Source of the DNA: Multifurca ochricompacta
Lineage: Eukaryota > Basidiomycota > Agaricomycetes > Russulales > Russulaceae
DNA length: 52,403 nucleotides
Direction of reading: 5' to 3'
Assembly (NCBI GenBank): GCA_022496185.1
Contig: WTXG01000247.1
Location: 1-52,403 of the forward strand
Under the pieces are notes generated by a model. The model was not told the origin of the DNA. It ran no database searches and saw only the letters and a program-made list of their open reading frames with translations. Shown in pieces: positions 32,411 through 43,884 of this stretch; position 1 is the stretch's first letter, and every line of letters starts with the position of its first letter. The position numbers were made by a program, and so were the translations under genes.

Positions 32411-35400
32411 ATGTCTCTTCGCGGTGTCAGTGATACCGTCTTCGTGGGTTTGCAAAACGCAGCGCGAGATTGGGCTGCTTCCAGTGCTCCGCTAGATACT
32501 CATGGCGCACATTCACTCCCTCCCTTGCTACTTCGGGGCTTTGATGACATTAAGAGTGTCGTCAAAGATGACTCGGCTTTCTCTATTTCTGATCTTGTGC
32601 GTTTTTATACGAGTTGTGCTCTTCCACCGCCTGCAGCTAATCTCTCCTTTCCCCTTTCCCCCCAAATAGCCTGCGTATCTCGATGCTGCTGCCAATATTG
32701 GTGGTACCATCGATGATCGAAAGTTGCTTGTACGCCTTCCACTTATCGATAATCATTTCTTGTAATGGCTCACTGTTACATTTCACAGCTCGAGAAGCTC
32801 ATAACCTTGATGGCTAGGTTGGGTACTGAATCAGAGTTCGGCTCGAGATTGCAGCAGTCCGTTATCGGAATACGTGAGCATGTCCTTCCCTCCCCCCTCC
32901 CGATGGCGAACGATCCATACTTACGGCAGGTAAATTTAGTGTACAAAGATTTACCGCATCCTCCCAGTGGATATCTTGCCCTTCCTTCGCCGAGTCATCC
33001 CCCAGCTGGTGCGAAACAGACGGGCGACGCGGATACCTCTGACTACACTGCCGATAAGAACCGAGAAAAGTCTGTGAATTATGCATACCGCCCCGCTGAC
33101 GGTTCAAACTATAATCCGCTTATGCCGTCGCTCGGGAAGGCCGGCTCGCCCTACGCTCGATCTGTTCCCTCACAACGCTGCCTGTCTCCCGCTGCGTTGC
33201 CACCTGCCGACTTGGTTTTCGATACTCTGCTCAAACGAGACGGGTTTGTTGAACACCCTGGTGGAATCTCGTCTCTGTTTTTTGCCTTTGCCGACCTGGT
33301 CATACACGACGCCTTCAATACTGATCTCACCGTAAAGGGCTGGACGAAAAACAAGACAAGCAGTTATTTGGATCTTAGCCCACTTTATGGCAACTCTCAA
33401 GAGGAGGTCAACAAAGTGCGCAGAAACGATGGTTCTGGGAAGCTATGGGATGATGTTTTCGCGGACCCACGTCTGATCTACATGCCTCCTGCTACGTGCG
33501 CACTTCTGGTCCTTCTCAGCCGCAATCACAACGTAAGTTCATCTCCATGCTTGCATTGTCGCGATCCCGCCTCATCATCGTCTTCAAAGTATGTGGCGGA
33601 AAAGATTCTCACCATCAATGAACGTGGAAACTTTAAGAATCCCCCGCCTAGCGATCTTGCCGCGTGTGCCGATCAAGATGAGGAAATATTTCAACGCGCC
33701 CGTCTAGTGAACACTGGTTACTTCATCCAGATCATCTTGCGCGATTACGTTGGCGCAATCCTCGGCCTAGTGCGTGACGGATCTTCGTGGCGCCTCGACC
33801 CCTTGATGGTAAGCTGGTAATCAATACCTTCTATTCTTTTCGCTGATAGATGCGCCGTAGAATACGCGTGATATTGATCATGAGGTTTCCCCTCGTGGTG
33901 AAGGCAACGTTGTTTCTATTGAGTTCAACTTGCTCTACCGCTGGCACGCAACCGCGTCTCAGCCTGATACTGAGTGGACCGAGAAATTGTTTGCGAATTC
34001 GATGCCGGGATTGGATCCAAAAAAGGTATGGCGCCTTTGGGTGTAGTTATATACTTTCATGACTCACGAGTCTTCAGATGTCTATAAAAGATTTTGTGGC
34101 GAACGCAAGGCGAACGATGAATCCTGGTCCTGACATCCAGAAGTGGACTTTTGGCGGGTCAGTGATATCGCCTTTTTGTTTCATAGGCCAAGTGACGCTT
34201 ACATTTATACTCCGGTGCATAGCCTGAAACGCGATGGTAGCGATGGAAGGGGGCGCTTCTCAGATGCAGAACTAGCGCATATTCTTCAGGATGCAACAGC
34301 TGCGTCTGCGAGCGCTTTCAAAGCACGTGGAACTCCCGAGATACTGCGCGTGGTTGAACTTTTAAGTATCGAGCAAGGGCGGGCTTGGGGTGTTTGCACG
34401 GTAAGGGCTCTTCACGTTATGTTTTGCCAAGTTCTCATCCCCTCGCTCCAGTTGAACGAGTTCCGCAAGTTCATCGGACTCAAGCGTAAGCTCCTAAGGG
34501 TTCGATGCATTCGTCTCAGATCGGCTGATGGTTGTTAGCGTACAACTCGTTCCGGGAATGGAATGAGAATGAAAACCATGAGGTTGCCGTGAGTTGATGC
34601 TTTTTTCTGACGTCCTCCCTTTCTAAATCTCTCGAAGGATGCTGCCGAGGCTCTGTATCATGATATCGACAACTTAGAGCTCTACGTTGGCTTGCAAGCG
34701 GAAGAGACTAAAAAACCTGTGTCTGGTGCTGGGTTGTGCCCAGGCTATACCATTTCACGTGCTATTCTTGCCGATGCTGTCTCCCTAACTCGAGGGGATC
34801 GCTTCCTTACGGTTGATTACACACGTAAGCTGCGTTCGTTCTGTCTAGTAGACTTTCCTGTTTTAACAATTTCGACAGCATTCAATCTCACTACTTGGGG
34901 TTACGATGATTGCCAGGCTAACACGTCGGACGGATCCTACGGTGGTATGCTGACGAAATTGCTGTTCCGCCATCTGCCAGATTACTACCCTACGGGGTCT
35001 GCGTATGCTCACTTCCCATTCTTAATACCAAACAAGATGAGGGATTTTACGAAAGAGCATTCTGGCGATATCGAGCGCAAGTACAACTGGCATCGTCCTC
35101 ATTTACCAGTTGGCCCCACAGCGGTAGCCAAGACGTACTCAGAAGTTCAGAGGTTGTTTAAGGAGCCATGGGTTTACGCTTCTAATGTTGCACAGCGGCT
35201 CGACGTTCTAACTGGAGGGGTTCGCCTCAACTTCACTCCCGTGAGTCCAACCCACCACAGGCTCTCATCCCCCCTAATCTGTACTTTCTAGAAGGTCGAG
35301 GAGATTTTCGCACGCGACGAGCAGCTGAAGAAGGCTGCGCAAGCATTCTCCAGCATCACGGAGGGTCTCATCAAACAAAAGACGCTTAAGGGCGTCGGCA

Positions 35401-36893
35401 CTCACGTCATGTATGTTGATATTGTGCGGGATGTTATCAACCTTGTGCCCGTGCACTGGCTTTCCAACTATATCGTAAGCGGGATATGTGTTCAGATTAC
35501 CTTTCGCTCACCTTGTCCCAGATCGGCTTGTCTCTGAAGGTTGTGGAGAACCCTCGAGGTGTGTACAGGGAGCACGAACTCTATAGTTGGTTTGCTAACA
35601 TCGCAAAGTGAGTGCCTCAAATCTGTCCTCCTCTCATTTTTTGCTGAGCCACCACTTTCTCATAGCTATGTTTATCACAATACGGACCCATCAAACGACT
35701 GGTTCTTGCGAGAACAGTCAAAAGCTGCTGCCGACAAGATTCTGCACGACCTTAAAAGCCACCTTGCGAGGTTGACACGAGGTTCAGTACGTTTCCAGTA
35801 CTTTGACTCTTCCTCCAAGCGATGAACCCTGAACGCAGGCTAATTTGGAGAGCATCTCCGATTCAATGTTTCGTTGGGTATCGGGGAAGGGCAATCACAG
35901 TGAAAGTTTCCTGAAGGTGTTGGTGGAAGCTACCGGTTCACAATCGGGCCCAAGCGCTTTGGATGGCCTTGGTGGCAGTCTTTTCGCGTCGGTTGTACCC
36001 ACTGCCGCGCTGTTCTCGCAGATTATCGCTCAAGTCGTCGACTTTTACCTCGATGAGGATAAAGCTGTGCAACGGGAGAAAATTGTACAACTGGCTGAGG
36101 AGCACTCCAATGCGCAAGTTATGCCTTTCATCTTTGAAGCACTTCGTAAGTATCAACGAAAACTAGAATGGGAGAGAGGGCTGACAAAGTGACATAGGTC
36201 TGGATCCCCCTGTGAGTGCGAGGCTGGGGAAACGTGGGTAGCGGTGCATTGACCGAAAACCATGCAGTTGTCTAGTATACTACTGACTGCACTATCACCA
36301 ACGAGTGTTGACGGCAATCCGGTCGCTCGGGGTCAACATGTTTTGGCTAGCATCATCGATGCTAATACTGACGTGGGTCATTATTCGGAACGTGGTTTCG
36401 AAGATATTCACGTGAAGCGCAGTCCGCGGTGTTTGATAATCCTTACGAACCAAGTTATACACGACCCCCAGCGCGCGTGGAAGATGTCCTTGGCCTGGAT
36501 CGCCGAGGGTGAGTCAGTGCTATGCTACTGGAATGGACTTTCGCTCATCAAACGGTTCTAGCCTTTTGTCTGACAGATTGTTTGAACAAGTACGTTTCAT
36601 ATAGCTGGATGACCGCTCGACGTTTGACATTTCATTTGGATTAGGTTGTGCCTGGCATACTTGCTCAGATCTTTAAGTTGAAACATCTGCGCCGTCAGTC
36701 GACGCAATCGGGCCGATTGACAAGATTAGAAGAGAAGACGCAAGATGTACCTGGACGTTTCTACTGTGACCTGAATGGGCGTGTGACGCCCTTCCCTGTA
36801 TCGCTCGTTGTCCAGGTATGTCGTGTATTTCCCCCTCATTTGGTTGCAGAGTGTTCTTTAACCACCAAACCACATGATTAGTTCGATTGTTGA
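32411..36893 (+). CDS. Psi-factor producing oxygenase (Ppo): fatty-acid heme dioxygenase fused to a P450-like domain
   Basis: About 17 exons encode a protein of very roughly 1,100 residues. The N-terminal peroxidase-like dioxygenase half shows YRPADGSNYNPLMPSLGKAG (33085-33145), the distal-His segment FADLVIHDAFNTD (near 33287-33325), SSYLDLSPLYG (33360-33393) and the catalytic/proximal motif YRWHATASQPDTEWT (33940-33985), with Tyr and His both present. The C-terminal P450-like half runs from about 34890 to 36893. Ppo enzymes oxygenate oleic/linoleic acid to hydroperoxides, which the P450 half normally isomerises to diols that control sporulation. Here the P450 half seems altered: the I-helix region reads VVPTAALFSQ, and the expected thiolate region reads GLDRRG then LLSDRLFEQ with no Cys. 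The last intron splices to FDC-stop at 36893; unspliced reading would stop at 36881. Confidence 0.88.
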
Positions 36894-37090
36894 AATGAAT
36901 GTGAGGAGATGTATATAGTTATATTAGTAGTAGTCAGTAACATACACCACACATTTAATAAATGTCATGATTATGTGATCTATCTATAATCATATGATAA
37001 TCATGACGTCATTCATGCACCACTTCGCATTCAGTTTGCTCCTCAGTCCAGAGCCAGCCAGTCCAGAGCCAGGCCAGAGAGAGGAGAGGG

Positions 37091-37163
37091 GAGAGGTGAG
37101 AGGTGAGAGGTGAGAGGTGAGGAGAGGAGATAGAGATAGAGATAGAGATAGAGATAGAGATAA
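37091..37163 (+). repeat. Two adjacent microsatellites
   Basis: GAGAGGT-type repeats (37091-37121) are followed by (GATAGA)n at about 37129-37163. They lie between the Ppo stop and the next start codon (37246), in the likely promoter of the RRM gene. A purine strand this long could vary in length between strains. Confidence 0.9.
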
Positions 37164-37245
37164 GATATATATATTAAAAGGCGCGTTAAAAGGCATTAAG
37201 AGTTGTTACCCCTGAACTCCCCCCCGCCTCGTCCTCATCTTCACC

Positions 37246-38409
37246 ATGTCCTATACAGTCGACGTACATCCTTTTTGTTTTCTTCTCCTTCTCTCTCATA
37301 GTTTTTAATCCACCTTCACAGGTTTCAAATATTTCACCCTCCACAAGCGAACAGCAGCTTCATGATTTCTTCTCGTATGTAACAACATTAACACCATGCA
37401 ACGAACACACCCCTCTAATTGTCCCTTTTTATCAGTTTCTGTGGAAAGTACGGTCTCCCCTCTTATGGTTATCCTCCTCGTGATTTTTCTGATTGACGAT
37501 ATGAAGGATTTCGAAGATCGATCTCAATCAGACTGACACTTCGAAATCAGCAGTAATTCATTTCGAGAAGTCCTCTGCCGCGAAGACGGCCTTAATGGTG
37601 CCTTTCCCCACTCTGCGGTTTAACATGTTGTCACTGAGCACATACTTAGCTCCACGAGGGCTCTCTCGATGGTGTTCAACTGAAAGTGCACTCAGATATC
37701 GTCCATCCAGATGAAGAGGAAACATCCCGTGTCCCAGGGGATCCTCTTGACCAGAGCGACAAACCGAGGGCAGGCAGTAAGTATCTTACTTTGCAGTCCG
37801 TGGGGTTCATCACCGCTTCCAACCATCTAGTTGCCGCGGAATACCTGGCCAAGGGTTATAAGCTCTCGGACAGCATTCTTCGCCGTGCCATTCAGCTTGA
37901 TAGTAAGTACGTTGTTGTCTAATTTCACGAACGCTGAATAACATTTGCATGCAACAGACGAAAAAGGCATATCGAAGAACTTCCTCGGCTACTTTCAATC
38001 TCTTGATTCTTCAATCGGCGCCAAGGCGCTCGGTCCTGATCAGACCATCTCTGGCAAGGTCACCAGTACGATTCAGACCGCAACACAGCACGCCAAGGCC
38101 ATGGATGAGCAGAAAGGCTATTCTAAGGTAGCAGAGGATGTACGTTTCATTGGTATCTCTATCTTTCTTATTGTTAATGCGTTGAATTGAAAGTATTACA
38201 CCCGTGCTCTGGGTTCTCCACTTGGTCAGCGCGTAAGAGCGTTCTATACTACAACTTCAAAGCAGATCCTCGATATTCACGAGGAAGCCCGTCGCATCAC
38301 CGACGAGCACAAAGCATCTCACCAAGTCCATGAATCAGGCTCCACTGGTGCAGAGATTCCGGGTGCAGCAGATACATCAACCCCAAGCGAGGCGTCGAAA
38401 GAAGCTTGA
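37246..38409 (+). CDS. Vip1-like RRM protein
   Basis: Eight exons (37246-37263, 37322-37374, 37436-37447, 37507-37597, 37650-37776, 37831-37902, 37958-38139, 38194-38409) join in frame to 256 residues. The N-terminal RRM (about 6-75) has VSNISPSTSEQQLHDFF, FCGKISKIDL and AVIHFEKSSAAKTA. Next come AAEYLAKGYKLSD (about 103-115) and a helical C-terminal half typical of fission-yeast Vip1 and its fungal relatives. The biochemical role of Vip1 is not well settled; RNA binding is expected from the RRM. Exon 3 is only 12 nt. The gene follows Ppo on the same strand. Confidence 0.85.
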
Positions 38410-38723
38410 TATTTTGTTTTCTCAGTGCCATGTTCTCTTGGGTAGTACATAATAAACACGATCTTTTGGATCGTCTGACTTTGTCAATTCTATCCGGAGA
38501 ACGCCATTCATTATCACCTCTTTATCCGCATCTCGTGCGATCTCAAGACGTTTAAGGGCTTACCCCTTGTCCTGATCGGACTTCAAACCTGCTCGATCGG
38601 CCGAACTTCAGGCATTTCGGATTGAACGATGAATGAGAGACGTCGACTAGTGAGGGTATATCTACAGGAAGGAACAATCCTACCCTCAGCTTTACAATAC
38701 TCCTCGTGAGTTGGAAGGCTATC

Positions 38724-39718
38724 ATGTGCGCCACGCTTACATCTGACGATTTTGCTGGCCGCGACGCTTCGGGATGGTCCGCGACGGTATATCGTAACAC
38801 CGCATCTTACGTTTTCTCTTCTGAGGCCACTGAGCCGATCCTCCAGTTGCTGGGCGCATTGCAGGGAGAGAGAATTCTCGACTTCGGTTGCGGGAGTGGG
38901 GAAGTAACAGCTAAAATCATGCGGCTGGTTGGGCGAGAAGGGGTGGTCGTGGGCGTTGACATGAGCGAGGGCATGGTTTATCTTTGTCAGTTGACCACAT
39001 TGCTCGGATGTTGACGTTACGCGCAGATCGAAAGGGCCCGCGAAATTACTATGTTGCCAACCACGCACCTCATCGTAGGTGACACTCAGGGGCACACATT
39101 CCTAGAGGAGTTTCCACCCAATTTTGTGGGAAAGTGCGACAGGATATTCAGCAATGCCGTCTTACACTGGTGCAACCGGGATCCTGTCAGAGTGTTGGTG
39201 AATGCTCACAAGATCTTGAGGGTAGGTGGCTTGTTTGTAGCCGAGATGGGGGGTCATGGCAATGTAGCAGGTATGAGGCATCCACTTCTGTCTCTTTCCG
39301 ATGCTATCAGCTAGAACCCATTATCTACGGTCCAGAGGTCAGAAACGCTCTGCACGCCGCATTGCGCAAGCGTGGGATAGATCCTGTAGCAAGGGACCCA
39401 TGGTTCTTCCCTACAATAGAAAAGTATATGGAGTTGTTGAAGTCGGCATACTTGCGTCCCCTACACACTTCTTTACAGCCTCGCCCAACGCCTGTCGACG
39501 ATCTTGTCGGGTGGATTCGCCTCTTTGGCGGGCACAACTTCTTAAAAGGCATAGAGCCGAGGGAAGAGCAACTTATAGTCGAAGAGGTCGTGGAGACTTG
39601 CCGGAAGGGTAGCGCCTGCCGCTGGGATGAGGTGAAGAAATTGTGGTACCTCGACTACGTGCGGCTGCGCATTGTCGCAGTGAAAATGGACGATCATATA
39701 GGCTTGAGGGTTGGATGA
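38724..39718 (+). CDS. Class I SAM-dependent methyltransferase
   Basis: Exons 38724-38975, 39027-39270 and 39315-39718 give 299 residues in frame. The cofactor-binding motif I (ERILDFGCGSGEVT) is at about residues 44-57, followed by GVVVGVDMSEGM (about 72-83). A conserved acceptor-loop motif (IFSNAVLHWCNRDP) and LRVGGLFVAEMGGHGN follow at about 122-165. The layout resembles trans-aconitate/BioC-like small-molecule methyltransferases, with the C-terminal third unassigned. The substrate cannot be told from sequence. The start is the first ATG before DDFAGRDASGW. It ends about 115 bp from the convergent UreG gene. Confidence 0.85.
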
Positions 39719-39832
39719 AACGGATCGAAGTGCGAGATGAGAGGAGGAGGCGGGGTGTCTTGGCAACAGCAATAACGTAACGCAGCTCAGTGAACTTACA
39801 AAAGGTGTACAAACGGTTATACATGCACGATC

Positions 39833-40942
39833 TTATTCCATGTTTCCAATGGCTCCGGGTGTTCCCGGGCTCCCTGCTGTCCGCCATGCAGCCAGAATGA
39901 GATTGGCGACATCCTCGACACCTTTCCCTTCCTTCACGCTACAGAAGATGGTTGGCCCATCCCCTCGCATGAGCTTCGCATCACGGTCCATGATATCGAG
40001 TGACGCATTTACGTATTGCGCAATATCGGTCTGGAGAGAACGATGATGTCGAATACTATGAGAAAACATATATGTTACCTTATTGATCACTAGCAAGTCT
40101 GATTGCGATATCCCAGGACCACCCTTCCGGGGAATCTTGTCCCCACCCTGTCAGGCACACAACAGTTCAAATGAAAATGATCCGAGGGAGGGAATTACGC
40201 ACGGAAACATCAATCACGTAAATAATGTAGTCTGCGAGCTCTCTTGAGTAGTTTGCTGCTAAATTATCACCTCCACTCTCGACGAAGAGAAGCTGGCAAC
40301 CAAATTTTGCCTGCAAAGTCTCCAGTGCGCCCATGTTTGCAGATATGTCTTCTCGAATGGCGGCGTGTGGACAGCCGCCGGTCTCAATCGCGAGGATACG
40401 CTCGGCCGGGAGAGCGCGGTTCTTTATGAGGAATTCCTGGTCCTCCCGGGTGAAAATATCATTGGTTACAGTAGCTATCATAAAGCTTAGCAGAGGAGGG
40501 TGGTCGAAACACAGAGGAGGGCGCACCAATGTTGTACCCTGTTCGAAGAAGTCGACAGAGAGCGAGGGTCAAGGCCGTTTTCCCAGAACCTACAGGGCTG
40601 GGTTGTTGCTTAGCAAGGGAAGAAGGGCTCCACTCCAATCAATTGAGTGTCGCGTACCCCCCAATGCCGATGGTAAATCCACGTTCCTCAAAATTTCGTG
40701 ACGCATATTCGGGCATGTCCCGTTCAGAGAATCTTCCTGCAACAGAAAGAAATTGGCTCGAGAGCCACAGGAATCTGGAGTGACCTACCTGGGTGATCAA
40801 GATGCTCATGTGTGTGCCCATGCTCCCCTGGGCCGTGAGCATGACTATGGTTTCCTCCTGCGTCGTGCAAGTGATTCGCTGGGGCTCCACTGGGGCTCAC
40901 GCTGGAGGAAAGGTTGTTGATGAACTGTACAGGTGTTGTCAT
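39833..40942 (-). CDS. ureG: Urease accessory GTPase UreG
   Basis: Six exons (40942-40789, 40736-40658, 40597-40527, 40474-40203, 40147-40079, 40030-39833) join to 280 residues. UreG binds GTP and nickel and helps insert nickel into urease in the cytosol. Visible motifs: His-rich N-terminus ([20 protein letters not shown], about 24-43), P-loop [11 protein letters not shown] (about 77-87), [10 protein letters not shown] (about 103), [13 protein letters not shown] with the nickel-site Cys-Pro-His, VESGGDNL, and the G4 motif NKTD formed across an exon junction. The His-rich tail is longer than in bacterial UreG, as is usual in plants and fungi, and may store nickel. No other urease gene is in the window. 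Confidence 0.95.
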
Positions 40943-41313
40943 TACTCGACAATTCCTACTTTACGAGCAATTAAAGTGAAATGCGAGTTAGATAGTTTGA
41001 AGCTGTGAATGAAACTCCAAATGCGCTAGCAAGTCGCTAGCAAGTACACCTCATCCTAACCATCACCATCACCTCACACCTAAAGTCACCTTACTCTCCC
41101 CCACCGCTGACATCCCTAAAGTGGTAGTCTTGTCACACGACTCAGATTTGTAATAATATTTATTTCAAAAAGGAAAGTTATCAACAAAATATCATTACAA
41201 ATCAGTTGGAATAAGATCAGATAAGGATTAGATAAGAACTTTGGCAGGAAAGATTGGGATGGTGTGAAATCATGACATAAGCAAAAAATCTGAAAAAGCC
41301 ACATGATATACTA
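40943..41313. other. UreG promoter side and boundary with the right transposon island
   Basis: About 370 bp without a gene. Composition changes from gene-like to AT-rich near 41140. Bases 41115-41300 may be further decayed repeat sequence, but no terminus was identified apart from the mariner end at 41314. Confidence 0.45.
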
Positions 41314-41713
41314 CAGTATATTGGCTACATGCCAAATCAGAAATCTCATAATTTGGATCAAAAACCATTGTTTAGTAGATCAAACAATATATTCAATTAT
41401 TGGGGCAGTTTTTTGACTCTCTATTATTTTATAATCTAATACTTTGTATGACCCCCCTTTGCCTGTAAAACTGCTTGTATCCTTCTAGGCATGCTTTCTA
41501 TTACATTTTGGCATGTCTCTGGTGGTATTTCAGTCCACTCCTTTGCCAATCTCTCCCACAACTCATCCACTCCTTTGGGTGGTGTGTCATATTATTGGAA
41601 TTTGGCCTTGAGATGTTGCCAGAGGTGTTCAATGGGATTTAGGTCAGGGGATTGTGCAGCTCACTTCAGGGGAATCATGTTGTTGTCAGAAAACTACTTG
41701 TCTGCCTTTCAGG
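41314..41713 (-). pseudogene. Tc1/mariner transposase remnant (C-terminal part)
   Basis: On the minus strand the frame reads QSPDLNPIEHLWQHLKAKFQ, which includes the conserved third acidic position of the DDE/D catalytic triad. GVDELWERLAKEW and NVIESMPRRIQAVLQAKGG follow. A TAA falls in frame after KAKFQ, so it is dead. The element terminus is probably CAGTATATTGG at 41314, beside a TA. The N-terminal part is missing: the sequence is cut at 41713 by a hAT-like element. Confidence 0.85.
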
Positions 41714-42467
41714 TAGTGATTGTCAAGGGGTTTCATACCTGTGTGGGTAAGTGCCATGGGTTTTGCCAGGTACAGGTACAGGTATATGGCTCCCAACCTG
41801 TGGAAACCTGTACCTGCACAGTGGGTTTGGCAGGTATAGGCACCAATTATGCATTGATAAGATCAGTAGAATTTCCAAGATAAAACACATCTGCAGCCAC
41901 AAAAATACTGATGTATGCTACAGGGTGGCTTTAAATATGTTCTAGTGTTATCCTACAAAATATCAAAGCAGATTAATGGTGTGATGTAAAATAAAATTCT
42001 TATCAGTGATCCACTTTCTTGAAAATCATGATGCATCTGTTTTATTAATGCATGACCAATTATGCTGGTCTGGCACTATTTAAAATACACTCTAGACCAC
42101 TTTAGACTATATTGTAATCTAATTATCAACTTAGTTTACTGAAACAAGGCCTGCATGTATCTACAAGCTGCATGGGGCAGTGACTACATTGCATTGCATG
42201 GTTGTCTGATCTCCTTCCTATTAAGGAAGGTTGACTTAAATGTGCAGAAATGTGCATCCAGGGACTAGGACAGCCATGCTTGTATGAAATGAAACCAGAA
42301 TAATAAAATAATAATGTAAATAAAGAATCAATTTAATCTTCTGAATGTAAAACAACAATTTTTAAGGGATCTTGAGTAGCCATAAATGAATGCATTGTGT
42401 CCAAGTGTGTATCTCCTTGACTGGGATGGCCTAGGCCAATTGTCTGAAATGTGTGATGTGAGTAAAG
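41714..42467 (+). mobile_element. Short hAT-like element, copy 4 (left part)
   Basis: It starts TAGTGATTGTCAAGGGGTTT after CTTTCAGG and follows copy 3 (13262 onwards), including the GGTACAGGTACAGG subterminal array and one CTTGAGTAGCC unit. It is cut at AGTAAAG by the Copia LTR that starts at 42468. The remaining end would lie beyond the right edge of the window. Confidence 0.88.
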
Positions 42468-42676
42468 TGTGGAAATGCAGCCTGATAAATCTGGTCAAAA
42501 CAACTGCATTGTAAGATATAAAAATACTGTTCTTAAATACTGTAAAGACTGCTGTGCTGTGATCATAAGGAATGTACTTAATCATAATAAACGAGTGTGT
42601 AAGTATCATCTTGCACTGCCAACACCAGTCACCTCTGATCCAGTCCGGCCAACTCTGATCTGTTACCAGCTCAACA
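42468..42676 (-). repeat. Copia (second element) 3' LTR
   Basis: It is bounded by TGTTGAGCT (minus strand, at 42676) and TTTCCACA (at 42468). About 170 bp are near-identical to 45093-45261, including AAACAACTGCATTGTAAGAT. The adjacent purine tract is at 42677-42687 (AGGGGGA on the minus strand). Confidence 0.88.
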
Positions 42677-43301
42677 TCCCCCTGTGATTAAGACAATCCT
42701 AGATTAGTCCTAATCCAGAGACAAAGTCCATAAGATCCCTGAGTCAGCAAGGAGAAAAAATGTAGAATGGAAAGTCATCAGCATTGTCTCCAAGGCTGGA
42801 GTCCAAATAGCCAACAAGACTGTTTCTGCGCGCTCCATTGTAGCATAGCCGAAGATTAGCTGTACTGTTTAGATAACCCAGTACATACTTGACAAGTCGT
42901 AGATGTTGTGGGGAAGGGTTTGCTGTGTACTGCGCAAGGCGTGCTACAGCGAAAGAAATGAATGGGCAGGTCCCAACTTGCACATACAAAAGGCTTCCAA
43001 TGATTAGTTGATAATATGCAATCTCTGTTTGAGTAGCCTGTTCAGTGTGCTTTACCAAGTGGACATCTGCCCCAGCAGGGAGTGGTGTGCGTGTGGGGTT
43101 TGCATCCGCCATACCAAAGCATGCAACGATCTCTCCAATGTACCGTGATTGATCAATTTCCAGACACATGATGGATCTGTCGTGCATGATCTGAACTTCC
43201 AGATATGAGTCGATCTCACCTAGATCCATCCTTTCATAGCACTTAGATAAGATCTCCTTGATCCGGTTAACCTCCTTGAGAGTATCGCCTAAAATAGTGA
43301 T

Positions 43302-43884
43302 TGTCATGAACTGACACCCTAGAAAACCTCCTGACCCCCCAGAAATCCTCAGACGCTCCCAGAGACCTTGTAAAACCCTCAGAGACGAAGATAACCCTAG
43401 ATTAAGACCAGAGAAGGGCCGGTCCGGACCAGGACCGGACTCCTGCCAAATTGGAGACCTGTGGGAAGAGTACTAACAGAACCCCACAATGTCTAAACAG
43501 CAGTGCACAAACTGCGGACTGCGGACTGCGGACTGCGGATTCCTAAGCCCAAAAGTGGGGCTATTCTCATTGGTGGATCAGTAGGGAGTTAGAGCGAAGT
43601 TAACCTCCCCTAAAGTGGTGCACAGACCAAAGTCCCGGTTGTAATTACGTATATAAACCCTTTGGGAATAGAATGGACAGCTCCAGACTGTCCACTTGTG
43701 ATCCGGTTCCTGATTACCTAGGAGATTAGCCCCACCTTGTGGAAGGCTTCTCATCCCCTGCCCTTGAGCTGTTCGCTTCGTCTCCCTTGCACTTTCACCC
43801 TCACTCTCATCCTTTGCCCACTTCCAAATCCCTTCCCCTTTGCATACAACCCACTGTCCAGACAGTCGACAGTGAGTTGTAACA
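43302..43884 (+). mobile_element. Solo LTR of a different family inside the Copia RT
   Basis: It starts TGTCATGAACTGACACCCTA and ends GAGTTGTAACA, flanked by GTGAT at 43297-43301 and 43885-43889. It contains TATATAAAC (about 43651) and an (ACTGCGG)4 run. It has no similarity that I can see to the TGTTAC-type gypsy LTRs, so it comes from another LTR element. Orientation is arbitrary, chosen from the TATA box. Confidence 0.88.
43511..43538 (+). repeat. (ACTGCGG)4 minisatellite
   Basis: Four perfect 7-bp units lie inside the solo LTR, keeping CpG in each unit. Confidence 0.9.

Noticed and set aside
38583..39095. 170-codon minus-strand ORF over the methyltransferase start
   Set aside because: It is antisense to exon 1, which has a clear SAM-binding motif.
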